A stretch of 64,000 nucleotides of DNA from Brugia malayi (Eukaryota; Nematoda; Chromadorea; Rhabditida; Onchocercidae): contig NW_025062479.1 in assembly GCF_000002995.4 (NCBI RefSeq), positions 6,317,221-6,381,220 of the forward strand, written 5' to 3'. The position numbers were made by a program, and so were the translations under genes. Of this stretch, positions 1-13,470 are shown piece after piece (the stretch's first letter is position 1; each line of letters starts with the position of its first letter). The notes beneath the pieces were generated by a model. It saw only the letters and a list, made by a program, of their open reading frames with translations, was not told the DNA's origin and searched no databases.

Positions 1-2553
<2,553 letters not shown>

Positions 2554-2556
2554 TCT
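2554..2556 (-). promoter_or_regulatory. Probable spliced-leader acceptor of Sec61 alpha
   Basis: Reading the minus strand, CTTCAG is followed by a single A and then the ATG. Such acceptors immediately before the start codon are typical of nematode trans-spliced messages. Inference from sequence only; no transcript evidence. Confidence 0.45.
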
Positions 2557-2719
2557 GAAGCGAGTTCCGTGAACGAAGCCAACTTTATGAGGATAAAACG
2601 TTTGCTGTGCGATGAAAACAGCTCCCAACAACTACTGATACGAGTGTAACTGTATTTCCTGAATATGTTGTCCTGAAAGTAATCCTTATTCATATTACTG
2701 CAGAATGTCCAAACCACTA

Positions 2720-4059
2720 AAATCATTCTTGAGAGCTGTCACAAAACAACAACTATGCCATCACCCAACCAAATGATACACACAGAACTAAAATGTCCTC
2801 ACAACACGTGTCTAAATGTCCTCACTTCCACACAGCAATTTCATATCGTGTCTGCGAAAAACTGCAAAATTCCCAGTGTGGTTAAGGCTGCTGCAGCTAA
2901 ATATTCTGTGATGGAAAGAAACGCAAATGGGGCGGTGATGGAGTTGCATAATCGAGAAATGGATGTAGTGAAGTGGTCGAGTGGTGTTCATTGTGTCATT
3001 TTTTTTTGTGACACAGTCTTTCGTGAAATAAAGGTTGTTAGTAAAAACTTAGTCGCAGGAAAATGTTGAAGAAGGCGACGCGGAATCGTAGGATTTTTAT
3101 GCTGGATATATAGTTAATTTGAAATTTATGAAACATCTTTCCCACCATTGCAAATATTTCCTGTATGGCTAAGTGCTCAGGTTCGATTTTGCAGAAATTG
3201 AAATGATGGGATGACTCAAGTAAACATCAGACTGAACTCAGTAAAAGTCGACCAGGAGTTAAACAGTTATACTGTTTGAGAACTCAGAGATAAAGACTAT
3301 TCCATAAGTAGTTGTGTTGGCCGATAGAAGTGGCTTGGTGTGTTTAAGACTTGAATTAAAAGACGTGGATCTAGGTAACTGTCTTTTCTGGAAGCATAGT
3401 GTTGGTTTATATTTCACAGACACAGTCCTAGTAGAATTTTATTCGAAAGACCGAGATCTCGAGTATTGTTTTATTCCCTGTTCTACCTAAATACTCATTT
3501 CCAAACATGGAATTAGCTGTGTAGTCAGACATACATTTTCTATTAATCTGTTTTCCTTCGCCATTAGTGGGACTTCACCATTTCGGTTTTCAATACTGCC
3601 AGTATCTTTCTTCTGATTTTGGAATTTTTAAAAAGACATGAAATAATCCAATGACCACTATTCCGAAATGCTTTGCACTGTATTTATCCAATGATGTGTT
3701 CAAAATTTCCGCCATTTAACTGGATAACTGGATTGTTGTCTCCCTCTCCCTCCTGACGTCATATTTTCATATTGCTTCACAGAAGTATTGTATTCACGAT
3801 AATATGAGACATTATATGTAGCTCAACCCACTTGGAAAAGTTATGTCGATGTATTGTGTCTCCGACACATCACTACTGCTTCTATACATAAAATCTAGCT
3901 CCAGAAATAATTTTATTTGACCTTTTCCCTGTTATTTTTGCAACAAATACTAGCAAAAAAGTATAATATGGTCCTATGTTTGATTCTTTCGTAAATGTCG
4001 CGACATTGCAAAGTTTTTCAAATGCTTTCCTCATTCCGCCTGCATGGATGTCGACTGGC
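2720..4059. other. Intergenic, Sec61 alpha 5' side to HHAT-like 3' end
   Basis: No recognised gene. A plus-strand open frame at 2755-3069 (104 codons) lies head-to-head with Sec61 alpha. It matches no family I know and has no clear intron or SL acceptor, so I do not call it. The rest is AT-rich and should hold the shared upstream region of Sec61 alpha and the 3' UTR of the HHAT-like gene. Confidence 0.5.
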
Positions 4060-7000
4060 TTACAATATTTTTCGTTTAACTTCATCTCCCGAAACTTGTT
4101 TGACAGCATAATATTTTTCGAGTTCAAGGCAAACATGATTAAAGCAATATCCAAGCACTATGAAATGCGCAGATATCGCATAATAATAAAGTAACCTAAA
4201 ATCATTTCGGATTACTTCAGATTATTATGTAATTTAAGTGCTTTTGTTTATTTAACTGCAAATCGTTCCATCGTTTTTTTTTTTTTTGGTTAGGAATTTA
4301 ACATGTCGGTGATGTCAGCATCCGCTTGCTAGAAAGAGATATAGTTCCGTATGGAATTTTTTTGTTGTGCCTATTTAAAAAAAAAAAAAAAAAAAAACAC
4401 TGAACTCTACCTGTTGGGCAAATTTAGGGTGAATTGCATAATTGTACCAACCAAATTGATACACAAACGTTTAAAAATAATAATTCCGATTTCTCTTCGA
4501 CTGAGAAAGAAAAATACACCCATGATTCCTGAAATAAATTTTGCAGCTGTACAATTCTTACTACTTTCGAAGCGCATCTGACCCACTAACGAATTAATTT
4601 AATTTCCTACTTGCTTTGCGTAAAATCTGTGCTTGGCAAGTTCTCTATTTCTGCTTTGAATTCCAAATTCTATCTCACTTTTACTTTGCAAATATTGCTC
4701 AGTGCCAGCAATTTTTCTTCAAAATTTTAGTACGTATTTGGCTCTATTTTCATTAAAAGTGGTTAGATGGTTTGCACCGTCGAACATGAAAAAGAAAATT
4801 TTACCAGGCACAACAGTAACTGTCATTGAAAAAGCGATAAGCCGTCGTTCTCCTCTGGGCCCCAGAAAATTTCGGATTTTGCTGTAGAAAGTAGTTTTAG
4901 ATATTGCTACTCCAAACCATTCCATGCATATTTCAAGACTGTTAAGTAAAACCCAGTAAAAATAGTTTGAAGAAGTTCCGTGCCACGCAAGTACGAATAG
5001 AAATACAGTTCCCAGTGCTCCGAAACGACGTAATACAAAATACTTGCTGCTTGGATCACCTGATACTGGTATATATAACTGGAACAGCAGAAGCTATTCA
5101 AAAAATTAGGATTATTTCCATCAGGGATGTGAATATTGTACCTACGGTTGGACATGGATCTCCTGTTTAACGATTAATTGTTTTTTGAAGAGTTTGCTAA
5201 ATTTTTTGGAAATGCAAACCTGTTTTTTGAGGAATACGTAAAGACCTCTATCAAAGCTGCGCCACATCTGTGAATAGTTGCTGATACGAGATATGCAAAT
5301 GGGTCCAGCTGGGGGTTTCATACCATCAGCAAAGGCGAACCAAGACGGAATTCCGAATATCAACAAATATTTCATATAGAATAATTTGCCATTGACATAC
5401 GATATACTCGCTACTGTAAGGATTACAATCAATTACAGTAGCCAAATTCGTAATCATGTTCTTGACTACATAATAAGTAACAATTACAATTACTACAAAA
5501 ACAGCAATAATAGGAGTCACAACGACGGTAATGAAATAATCATGGTAACATTAACTAAAATAATCATGGTGGCGGTAATACCTGAAAATAATAACAATGT
5601 AATAACAAAACTTAGTAGAAAATAACAACAATAATACGAATAATCATAACAGCAATAAATGAAAATAATAGTATTCCATGATTTGTACGTATGTTTGTGC
5701 CTGTCATTGTTTACACTTCGTGATTCATCCACTACAATCCAGTAAGATTAGTCAGTAAGAAATGTGACATAACAAACTTTTCCTTAGATAACAAATACAA
5801 AGCTGAGTTTCACAGAGAACTTACTTTCATACTCATTAAGAGTATCGAATAAAGCTGGACCGATGACAAGAACTGCGTGAACATGGATGAAGTGTAATAT
5901 TATTTCGAATGCTATGAACCAGACTATAATACGTACCAAGCGTATCATTAAAATTCTGAAAAGATCTCAACTTCATCTTTTACTTCATATAAAACTATAT
6001 GCAACTACTAAATTTCCACTGGAAAAATGAAACAAAACATGCAGAAATAGTTTGAAAATGTATAACAAATAATATTTTTTTACTTGTATAATTAAATGAT
6101 ACAGGACATAAAATATATAAAAGCCTAAAGAATAACCGATTATGAGATTTGTTTTATTGATTTCTCGTGTTTTGTCTGTTAGAAATAGGAAAATAGGTCC
6201 ATCTTTCATTTAAAATTTTAAAATATCCATTAAGAAAACAATCTCTGTTAAAGATATTTTCATGCTTTGAAAGTTTTTGTTTCTTTTTTGTAATGAAAAT
6301 GATAGGAAAAAATTAGTGAGTAATGAAATGAACTGTTAGATATTGTTTAATCTTCCGAATGAGATAAGCATTCATTTTCACTAGAATTTCAGTACGTCAC
6401 ATTCCTTAAACGCAATGCAGCTTTTGAAATATTTTAGTAGGTTTCAAATAAAAAATCCTCTGGAATTTTTCTTTTTAAATTATAATAAAAACTGTTAAAG
6501 TCAATATTTAAAATCTTTTTTAGTTAAGAGGGTTCATCATGAGTCACTGTTAGCTTAATACCAGAGAATGAATAATAGTGGAAATGATCAAAGCAAGGAA
6601 AACATCCATTTAGAAATCATTGAGTTTCCCTTCAATACCAGTGTTTTATGCAAATCAACATTTGTACAACAATGTCCGTTTTTCTACATCTTATTATAAT
6701 GCGATCAAATAAGGTTTTCAAAAAGTGAGTTTTTGTAAATAAATATTTTTTTTTAGTATCATTTTTTTTAGTATCCTGGATGACATCCTATTTGATCAAA
6801 ATCCTCAAAAAATATTGTTAGAGTTGTTGAAATATAAAATTTTTGATCTATACAAATTCTAACATAGAATGATGTAAAATTTGTGAGTTACTAGCAAATT
6901 TTTTACTCTCTGTTTATATTGTGAACTGTTAACTGTCGCACTAATTCGAGAATTCCGCATAAAGTAGTCATCAGCTGGAATTTACGAATCTTTCAAATTA

Positions 7001-8276
7001 AGTAATCATTCTTCTTTTTAAGTCCAAAAATCTTTCTTGCGCATAGCTATTTGTTTGACTGTTGAGAAAAAATGGATGTATATCAAAAATCAAAAAAAAA
7101 AAAAACCTGTAATTTATGCATTTCATGGAACCATTTTCAATCTCTGTCATTTCTGCATCAAAATCATTGAATAAAACAATTAGAACAATTGAGTATGGTG
7201 GATAAAATATGTATTGAATATAACGGAAAAATAGTGAAGAACTGACGCTTATCTCCTTTGTTCGTGATAAATAAATGCAAAAATTAAGAATCTATAAAAT
7301 GAACAGGTCATTTTCTGAAAAAATAGTCCTTAGATTTCAAAAAGGTGTAAAGTGGGTGAAGACAAAAATTTGAATGAAAACAGAGCTAACCTTCACAGTG
7401 CTATAAAGGTAATAATTGAATTCTCTGTAATAAACATCTTCAACTTTACTGAAATTTATGATTGAATGAATTTTGACTATCAACATTATAAGGGTAAACC
7501 AGTAAACTAGTTCACTACGCCAATAGTTTGCTATAATACCCATTACGACAGCCAACGTGAACACAATTACAACGCAAGTCGCACTGAAATTTATTTTATT
7601 ATAGTATTTTAGCGAAAACAGATTGAAGTATAATTTTCAGTAGGAAGATATCGGTATGTTTTTTTTTCGCTAATGCTTAGAAATTGAAATGTAATTTCAA
7701 TTTAGAAGCAATTTAAAGCTCAAAAATTCTGAAGAAGAATTATTTCTAGCTACCATTCCAACCTTGTGAAAAAGATCTCTGCAACAATCCAAAATGCCAA
7801 CAATAAACACTGCGATAACTTCTTTGGCAGAAGGACTGGACAAATTTTGAACAGCACTGAAATAAATCACTGGTGTAATTTTGACAACTTTCAGTGAGAA
7901 AACAAAAGAAAAAACATAAAAAAATATAAACAAAAAAAAATTAGAAGTGTGTTGTGTAAAACAAATTAAATTACCCATATGTAAAGTATTGATAATCAAT
8001 ATTCTGCTTAGCGATTTGCTGTAAAATTCCCATTCAGCATCGGTATGATCTCTTTGATAACCATTTATATATCTGAAATTATGCGTTATTCAAACGAATG
8101 ATATTTATGCTATTACTGGATTTTAAGGATTTATAATAGTTAAGAATAATTTTGATTCATTCATATTTAATGATAATTGTACTCTACTCTCCAGCGAAAG
8201 GTTTAAAAAATTTCGCGGTGGATTAGGGCGCGTATCCAAATGTAGCGCACCAATACCTAGTACTTCGATTTTCCAT
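4060..8276 (-). CDS. Hedgehog acyltransferase-like MBOAT protein
   Basis: Polytopic ER/Golgi enzyme of the MBOAT family, HHAT branch, whose members attach a fatty acid to the N-terminus of secreted proteins. Mapped exons: 8257-8276 (proposed, ATG at 8276), 7975-8072, 7763-7856, 7391-7583, [one exon not found], 5825-5955, 5220-5413, 4805-5078, 4411-4528 and 4060-4195 (stop). Phases agree except across the missing exon, between 5956 and 7390. Family landmarks are RDHTDAEWEFYS near the N-terminus, GKLFYMKYLLIFGIPSW, then MWRSFDRGLYVFL, LYIPVSGDPSS and FLFVLAWHGTSSNYFYWV. The His of AWHG is the invariant MBOAT catalytic residue. The C-terminus ends in LGYCFNHVCLELEKYY. The RDHTDAEW and MWR..D.GL patterns favour HHAT over Porcupine. 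C. elegans has hedgehog-related proteins but no true Hedgehog, so the substrate is unknown. Confidence 0.85.
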
Positions 8277-8370
8277 CCTTTAATTAGTCAATTTTGCTCA
8301 TGGAGATTTCTTGTTTTAAGGGATAGAATTCGAATTTTACACTTTAAAATCGTACTCGCTAGCTTTCAGA

Positions 8371-8900
8371 ACTATTTTGTGGCGAAAAGTGGAAGAGACA
8401 TTCCATGCGACGTAAAATGCAGCGAAGGAATGTACTATCCAAACCAAAAAACAAATGGTGATTTCGACTGTAGGTAAGCGCGCTACCATATTTCTACTTG
8501 GCATTACCACCAATTATTGGATTGTTTATTCATTCGTTGTAACGCACATGCAACAATAATCATTACTTTACGCACAGGGAACAATACGAATCGCACACTC
8601 TTTCATTTCGTTTTCAAAATAATTGAACTATCATGGACTTTTTGCATTACTCCAACTCAGGTATAGTTTAAGGTTTGAAGGAAATACCTTGTAATCTCTT
8701 AAACTGATGCAGACTTTATACTAAATTCTAATTTTTTTAGGAGTAATCAATAAACATGCATGCAAAATTCTTATAAAAATTCAATCATTTATGCCAAAAC
8801 TTATTAATCAATTATAGAAAGTTCCTAATGATCCAAATTCCTGATTATTTCAGTTGTGTTCTACGGATAACTCCTAAAAACATCTTGTATTTTATCATTG
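8371..8900 (+). other. Exon-like plus-strand segments of an unidentified gene or gene relic
   Basis: On the plus strand, CTTTCAG is followed by about 105 bases open in one frame, reading NYFVAKSGRDIPCDVKCSEG and then MYYPNQKTNGDFDC, and ending at AG|GTAAGC near 8475. A second TTTCAG near 8852 continues the phase with SCVLRITPKNILYF and reaches a stop near 8937. The cysteine spacing suggests an extracellular peptide. No start exon or family was recognised. It may be a relic or chance. Confidence 0.25.
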
Positions 8901-8939
8901 AACCATACTATACATCTGTATCAGCTACATTACAATAGC

Positions 8940-11456
8940 ATTATAATTTGTAATACATATATCAAATATGCCGTATTGTAACTGAATAATTGAACTGATG
9001 TAAAAAAAAAAAAAAGATAACTGTTCTTTTAAAGAACAAAGATTTGTCAACAACTGAAAAAACTAGCAATTAAATTGAGCGAAATCGAATTTAAAGAATA
9101 AAATCAGATCAAGAAGAATGTGGTCACATGCCAATAATAAATAAAACGCCCATATTTTAGGCAAGCGACAATAAAAGCAGCTGTTGGCTGAACATTCAAT
9201 CTTCTTGAATATAGCACTATAGAGAATGAAATGATTCACGAAGCAAACCGTTGACACTTAATGCAATGACATTTAATAATCCACAGTGTATTGAAATCAC
9301 AAATGCAAGTGGTGTCTGATGCGAAATAGTAATATCTGATGAAAAGGATAGATAAATGACAATCAATTACTACATTGCTAACTGCATCACAACGCTCAAA
9401 GTAGTGAATTAGCATCTCAAATGATTGTTCTTTTTTTCCTCGGTTCCATCAAAGATAGCGAACTATTGTTATAATTTGTTTGACAGTGCATTACCTGAAC
9501 ATGCAATCATCTAAATCCACAGACTGATTTCATTAAATCCCATGACTGCTTTTTGAAAAGGCCCTGATGCACCCTCTTATCTTACCTGGAAATATTTGGT
9601 CCCTATAGAAAAAACTTTAGTAGCTTTGTTTTAGAAGATCAAGCTATCCTTGATGACTGCTCATCTACTTTACAACTTCTAAGTTGTAAAAATAGATGAA
9701 GAAAAAATGTCACCATAGTCACAAAAAATGGAAATGTTGCTGACGTGTATATCGTTGAAAGTTCACAATATTCACAGTCCACGCATTTTCACGATTAACT
9801 GAATACGTTGAAATTATTATTAATGCCATTCATGTGGATTCATCACTTTAAATCTTAATCTTTAAGCAAAATTCACTTCATTATATTTCTAAAATTAACT
9901 TTATGAACACTTTTGGATTGCCAAGAAACAAAGCTTGAAATGCTGCTGTGTATTCTTCAAATCAACAATTTCTTGGTCGGACGATATCAGCATCATTATT
10001 CGTAGCAGTTCCAAAAACATATGAAGTAATCGTCTGGAAAATTTCCCTTTTCCTTCTATGACTAAAAAATAACTCCAAATATTAATTGCATAAGTAACAT
10101 GTATGCACAATATATCAAAAAAAAAAAAGAAATAAAGAACTGAAATGTATAACAAGAAATAGAAACACAAGCTTTTCTTTAAAAGAACAAAGTTATAAAG
10201 AAAATTGTCTTTCTTCATTTCACCAATTTACAGTTTAAAACAAAAAATCCGTCTGTCACTGATTCCAACCAATCATATTTTCAACAGAGATGCTCCGCTT
10301 TACTTCGATATGAAATATATGTCAAACAAAGTGTCTAACAATCATGTCCAACCATTCTATTTATTACAGTTGTCTATGTCATCACGCAAAGACAATATAT
10401 CAAATAGTAAAACAGACCTGCAGTTGTGCCAGCAAATAAATGTCGAAAGATTGATTAATCATTGTTAACAAAATGGGTCATTTGGAACGTCGACTGACGA
10501 CACGCATCACAGCACATATAATCAGTTGAAATTGAAATTGCCTACTACTGGCTCCGTTACCGTTACATACACAATAAGCAGGAAAAATGAAAACATTAAC
10601 GTTGTTATTTGGTTATTTTTAAGAATAATCAAAAATTTTAAATCTCCTCAAGTAAATGAATTGCGAATTGTGTCAGTAAATACCGCTCAAAAGATCTGTC
10701 AAACCCATACGAATAAAACAAATAAATCAACTAAATAATTTGCACAAATTCGGATAGATCTGTGATACGTTTGCGACAAGCAGACTTATTGATGTTAATG
10801 ATAGCATTGATAACGCTGCGACATTTTTCTGCTTTAAAAACATTCAAACCATGGAAAGTTTTCGAAGGCCTATTCCAAGGTTTATTGAAAGACTAAACAA
10901 TTCGCACACATTGGGATAAGAACCTAGTCGACGATTCATTGTTTCCAAGGTTATTCTTGAAATTCCCTGCACCAGATAAGAAAACTGGATTAATCTTCAA
11001 ATATGTTTAAAATACTTCTCAGTACAAAATCCGGGCCAAAGGAAACCAACTTGTTTCAGAAAAGCTGAAGATGATTTCTCCAGAGATGGACAATGTAACA
11101 CTGTTCGCCAAATATGTAAAGGAAGAGGGGAGATGAGCACATGAGCCAAGAGTAAATAGAATCGAGCATTTATTAGCAGACCATGCAACACACATCAAGG
11201 ATAAAACCAAACAAAAGAAACAGCTGTATTATATCCACATTTAGAAGAATAGTGAATCTTATATTATTATTATTATGAAAGAACGATGTAGTTGACGAAG
11301 TGGCATAACCGAAGTTTAACAATATAGTAAATGGTCAGCAGTATGCATGTGACACTATTTTGCCTTGATTTAAAGTTTCAATAGCAAAACTGGTTGTTAA
11401 TAATGCATGAAAGCATGAATTATAGGGACCAAAAAAACCAGCCTAAAAAAGAAAGC
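8940..11456. other. Intergenic, no gene recognised
   Basis: AT-rich sequence with homopolymer runs and short open frames on both strands, none with family similarity or coherent splice pairs. A minus-strand stretch near 10.87-10.98 kb stays open for about 40 codons, but I could not attach it to anything. Confidence 0.5.
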
Positions 11457-12783
11457 CTACAGTAAGCAACATTTATCAACAATCAGAGCAAAGGCGCAAA
11501 ACAGTGCATTAAATAATATAAAAGACAACGCAACCATTAAGGACTCCTTGATAAAACACCATATGTTTTGAACAACAGCGCCTAAAATATAGTTTTGATC
11601 ATGATAAAGAACTAAATAAACTAAAAAAAAAAAGAAAACGAGTATTCTCTTGCAATGCTATAAAACGAGTATTATAACCTGCATATGATAAAAGATTCAA
11701 TCCCAAATGTAGCCTTGGATGGAGAAAATAACCAACAGCAGCATATACAGAAGAAAGCTAAAACTAATTCAGTCAATAATTTGTTAGTGGAATAGAAATA
11801 ACTGTTCAAAAACTGTCTTTTAATTAAACTTAGCTGGTTAAAAGATAATTTTTTCTTGAGGAAACAGTGTTTCTCTGATTTATATTAAATGCTTCTATAA
11901 CTTCACGACTTCTGAAAAAAATCTATGTACATGTAACCTGAAAAACCTTTTTACATGCAGATAACATGTAAAGAATGATCCAAGGCCAGATAATATTCTC
12001 TATCATCAAAAAGGAAACTGCCAATCGCATAACCAATCCTAAAATTAAAGTGATGCAGTTGAAAAAAAAGGATTTGTGTTACAGAAACAGAATTTATCTA
12101 ATTACAAAACTTGTTTTGTAATTTCAAACAACCATTAATTTAAACATTCTCGCACAAAGATTTTCAAACAACCATTAATTTAAACATTCTCGCACAAAGA
12201 TTTTCAAACTTCAGATTCCAGCAAAAGGAGAAAAGTGCTCTCACATAAGCTGCACGGAACATACCAACAAGTAAAGCTTTCCACAAACGATTCACTGACG
12301 TACACGAAAAAGATGACAGTATCAATTTAATTGCCGTGTCTTCACCATTATTTTCATTCATGAAATCATCGAAAGATACAATGAAATATGCAGTAAGGAT
12401 ATAAGCATAGGGAAATTTAATGAAATTATTAATAAAAAATTAATAAATGGACATATATCTGGCCAAAAAAATATATTAGTTTTCACCTTATTGAAGTTTC
12501 AGATGGAGACACCAAATTTCTAAAACATTCGCCACCCTCCAGTGCAGGTGCATTTCGTAGCTCTGCTGAATATGTTTGGAATTAAGGCAAACCTTCAACA
12601 ATATACAATTCTTTACAATGAATAGGAAATAAATACTGAAAGCCAACCTCCATCTAATCCACCCAAGATACTTCTAATGCGTTGGTCGGAGTTACGTAAA
12701 ATGCGTTTCCGCCTCCTTTCGCGTATCCGTGAAATAGTCGTGCTTTCAGATTTCAACAGCATATTAAGAGATGTCTCCTCCAT
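11457..12783 (-). CDS. CAML/GET2-like tail-anchored protein insertion receptor subunit
   Basis: Small ER membrane protein resembling CAMLG (yeast Get2), which with WRB/Get1 receives tail-anchored proteins from TRC40/Get3. Exons: 12648-12783, 12487-12565, an exon ending at 12265, 11955-12038 and 11457-11581 (stop). The start exon gives MEETSLNMLLKSESTTISR and RERRRKRILRNSDQRIRSIL. This basic RRRK..L.NS.QRI..I motif is the N-terminal Get3-docking signature of the family. The rest supplies three hydrophobic stretches: around LWKALLVGLVMRLAVSFLM, then ENIIWPWIILYMLSA, then SFILFNALFCAFAL near the C-terminus. ATG follows TTTTCAG by one base, a likely SL acceptor. The acceptor of exon 3 (around 12.36 kb) could not be fixed in phase. 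The family call rests on the motif and topology. Confidence 0.6.
12122..12209. repeat. 40-bp tandem duplication
   Basis: Two adjacent copies of a 40-base unit, TTTCAAACAACCATTAATTT at the start of each, lie just after the exon 3 donor of the CAML-like gene, inside its third intron. The copies look identical, which implies recent slippage or a short template switch. Confidence 0.9.
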
Positions 12784-13470
12784 CCTGAAAATTTCCGTCG
12801 TTGGGTATAGGAATGATGAAATAGGTGATGTGAAAATTAAACCGAATACACCTTGAACCGATTACAAACGTCGCAATAGATCAACTTATAATTTAGAACT
12901 GTATTTCTGCAACAGCAGTGAATATAACACTCTATAAAACAAGAAAATTGGATTTACACCACAGAGTATTTAATAAAACCAATTTTCAAAACACTAACGG
13001 CAAATTTCATAAATACATAATGAAGATACAAAAATAAGAACAGCACAAAATTTGTACTAAGAAACTTACAAGAGTGTGACAAAGAAGAGTGAATTCTATG
13101 TTTTTTAAATATTAACGATAATAAATGCAAAAATGTGTTCAAAATTATTGTTGCAAACAAAACTACTTTTTGGTTGTGGGACGGAGCAGACCTTTCAACA
13201 GCTTCACATTCTCTGAGAAATGGCTGGAGGTAGAAATAACTGTACATGGCTAATGGGACAATATAAAACTAACCTATTCCACACTGTCATATGAAATTAG
13301 GTCTTTTTATGTTTCTAACCTCAAAACCAATGAATAAATTCAGCTGTTATGATTTGCCTTCGGAAGTCTCATGTTTAGCAAAGTCCAGTATAAAGCTTAA
13401 CCATCAAAGGGAAACGTTGCACTAAAAGTCTCGCCACAACTCACAAATACTTAGGAATTTTGCAGTGAAA
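12784..13470. other. Intergenic between VPS16 stop and CAML-like start
   Basis: About 690 bases between two co-oriented minus-strand genes. Nothing coding recognised. It should hold the VPS16 3' UTR and poly(A) site and the outron or promoter of the CAML-like gene. The spacing is longer than the ~100 bases usual in compact nematode operons. Confidence 0.5.

Noticed and set aside
2755..3069. 104-codon plus-strand open frame next to Sec61 alpha
   Set aside because: No family similarity, no SL acceptor or introns, and ordinary composition. An open frame this long can occur by chance.
5985..6209. Possible missing HHAT exon reading DGPIFLF (compare the family's NGPI motif)
   Set aside because: The motif resemblance is suggestive, but the only AG acceptor is weak and gives the wrong phase for both neighbours.
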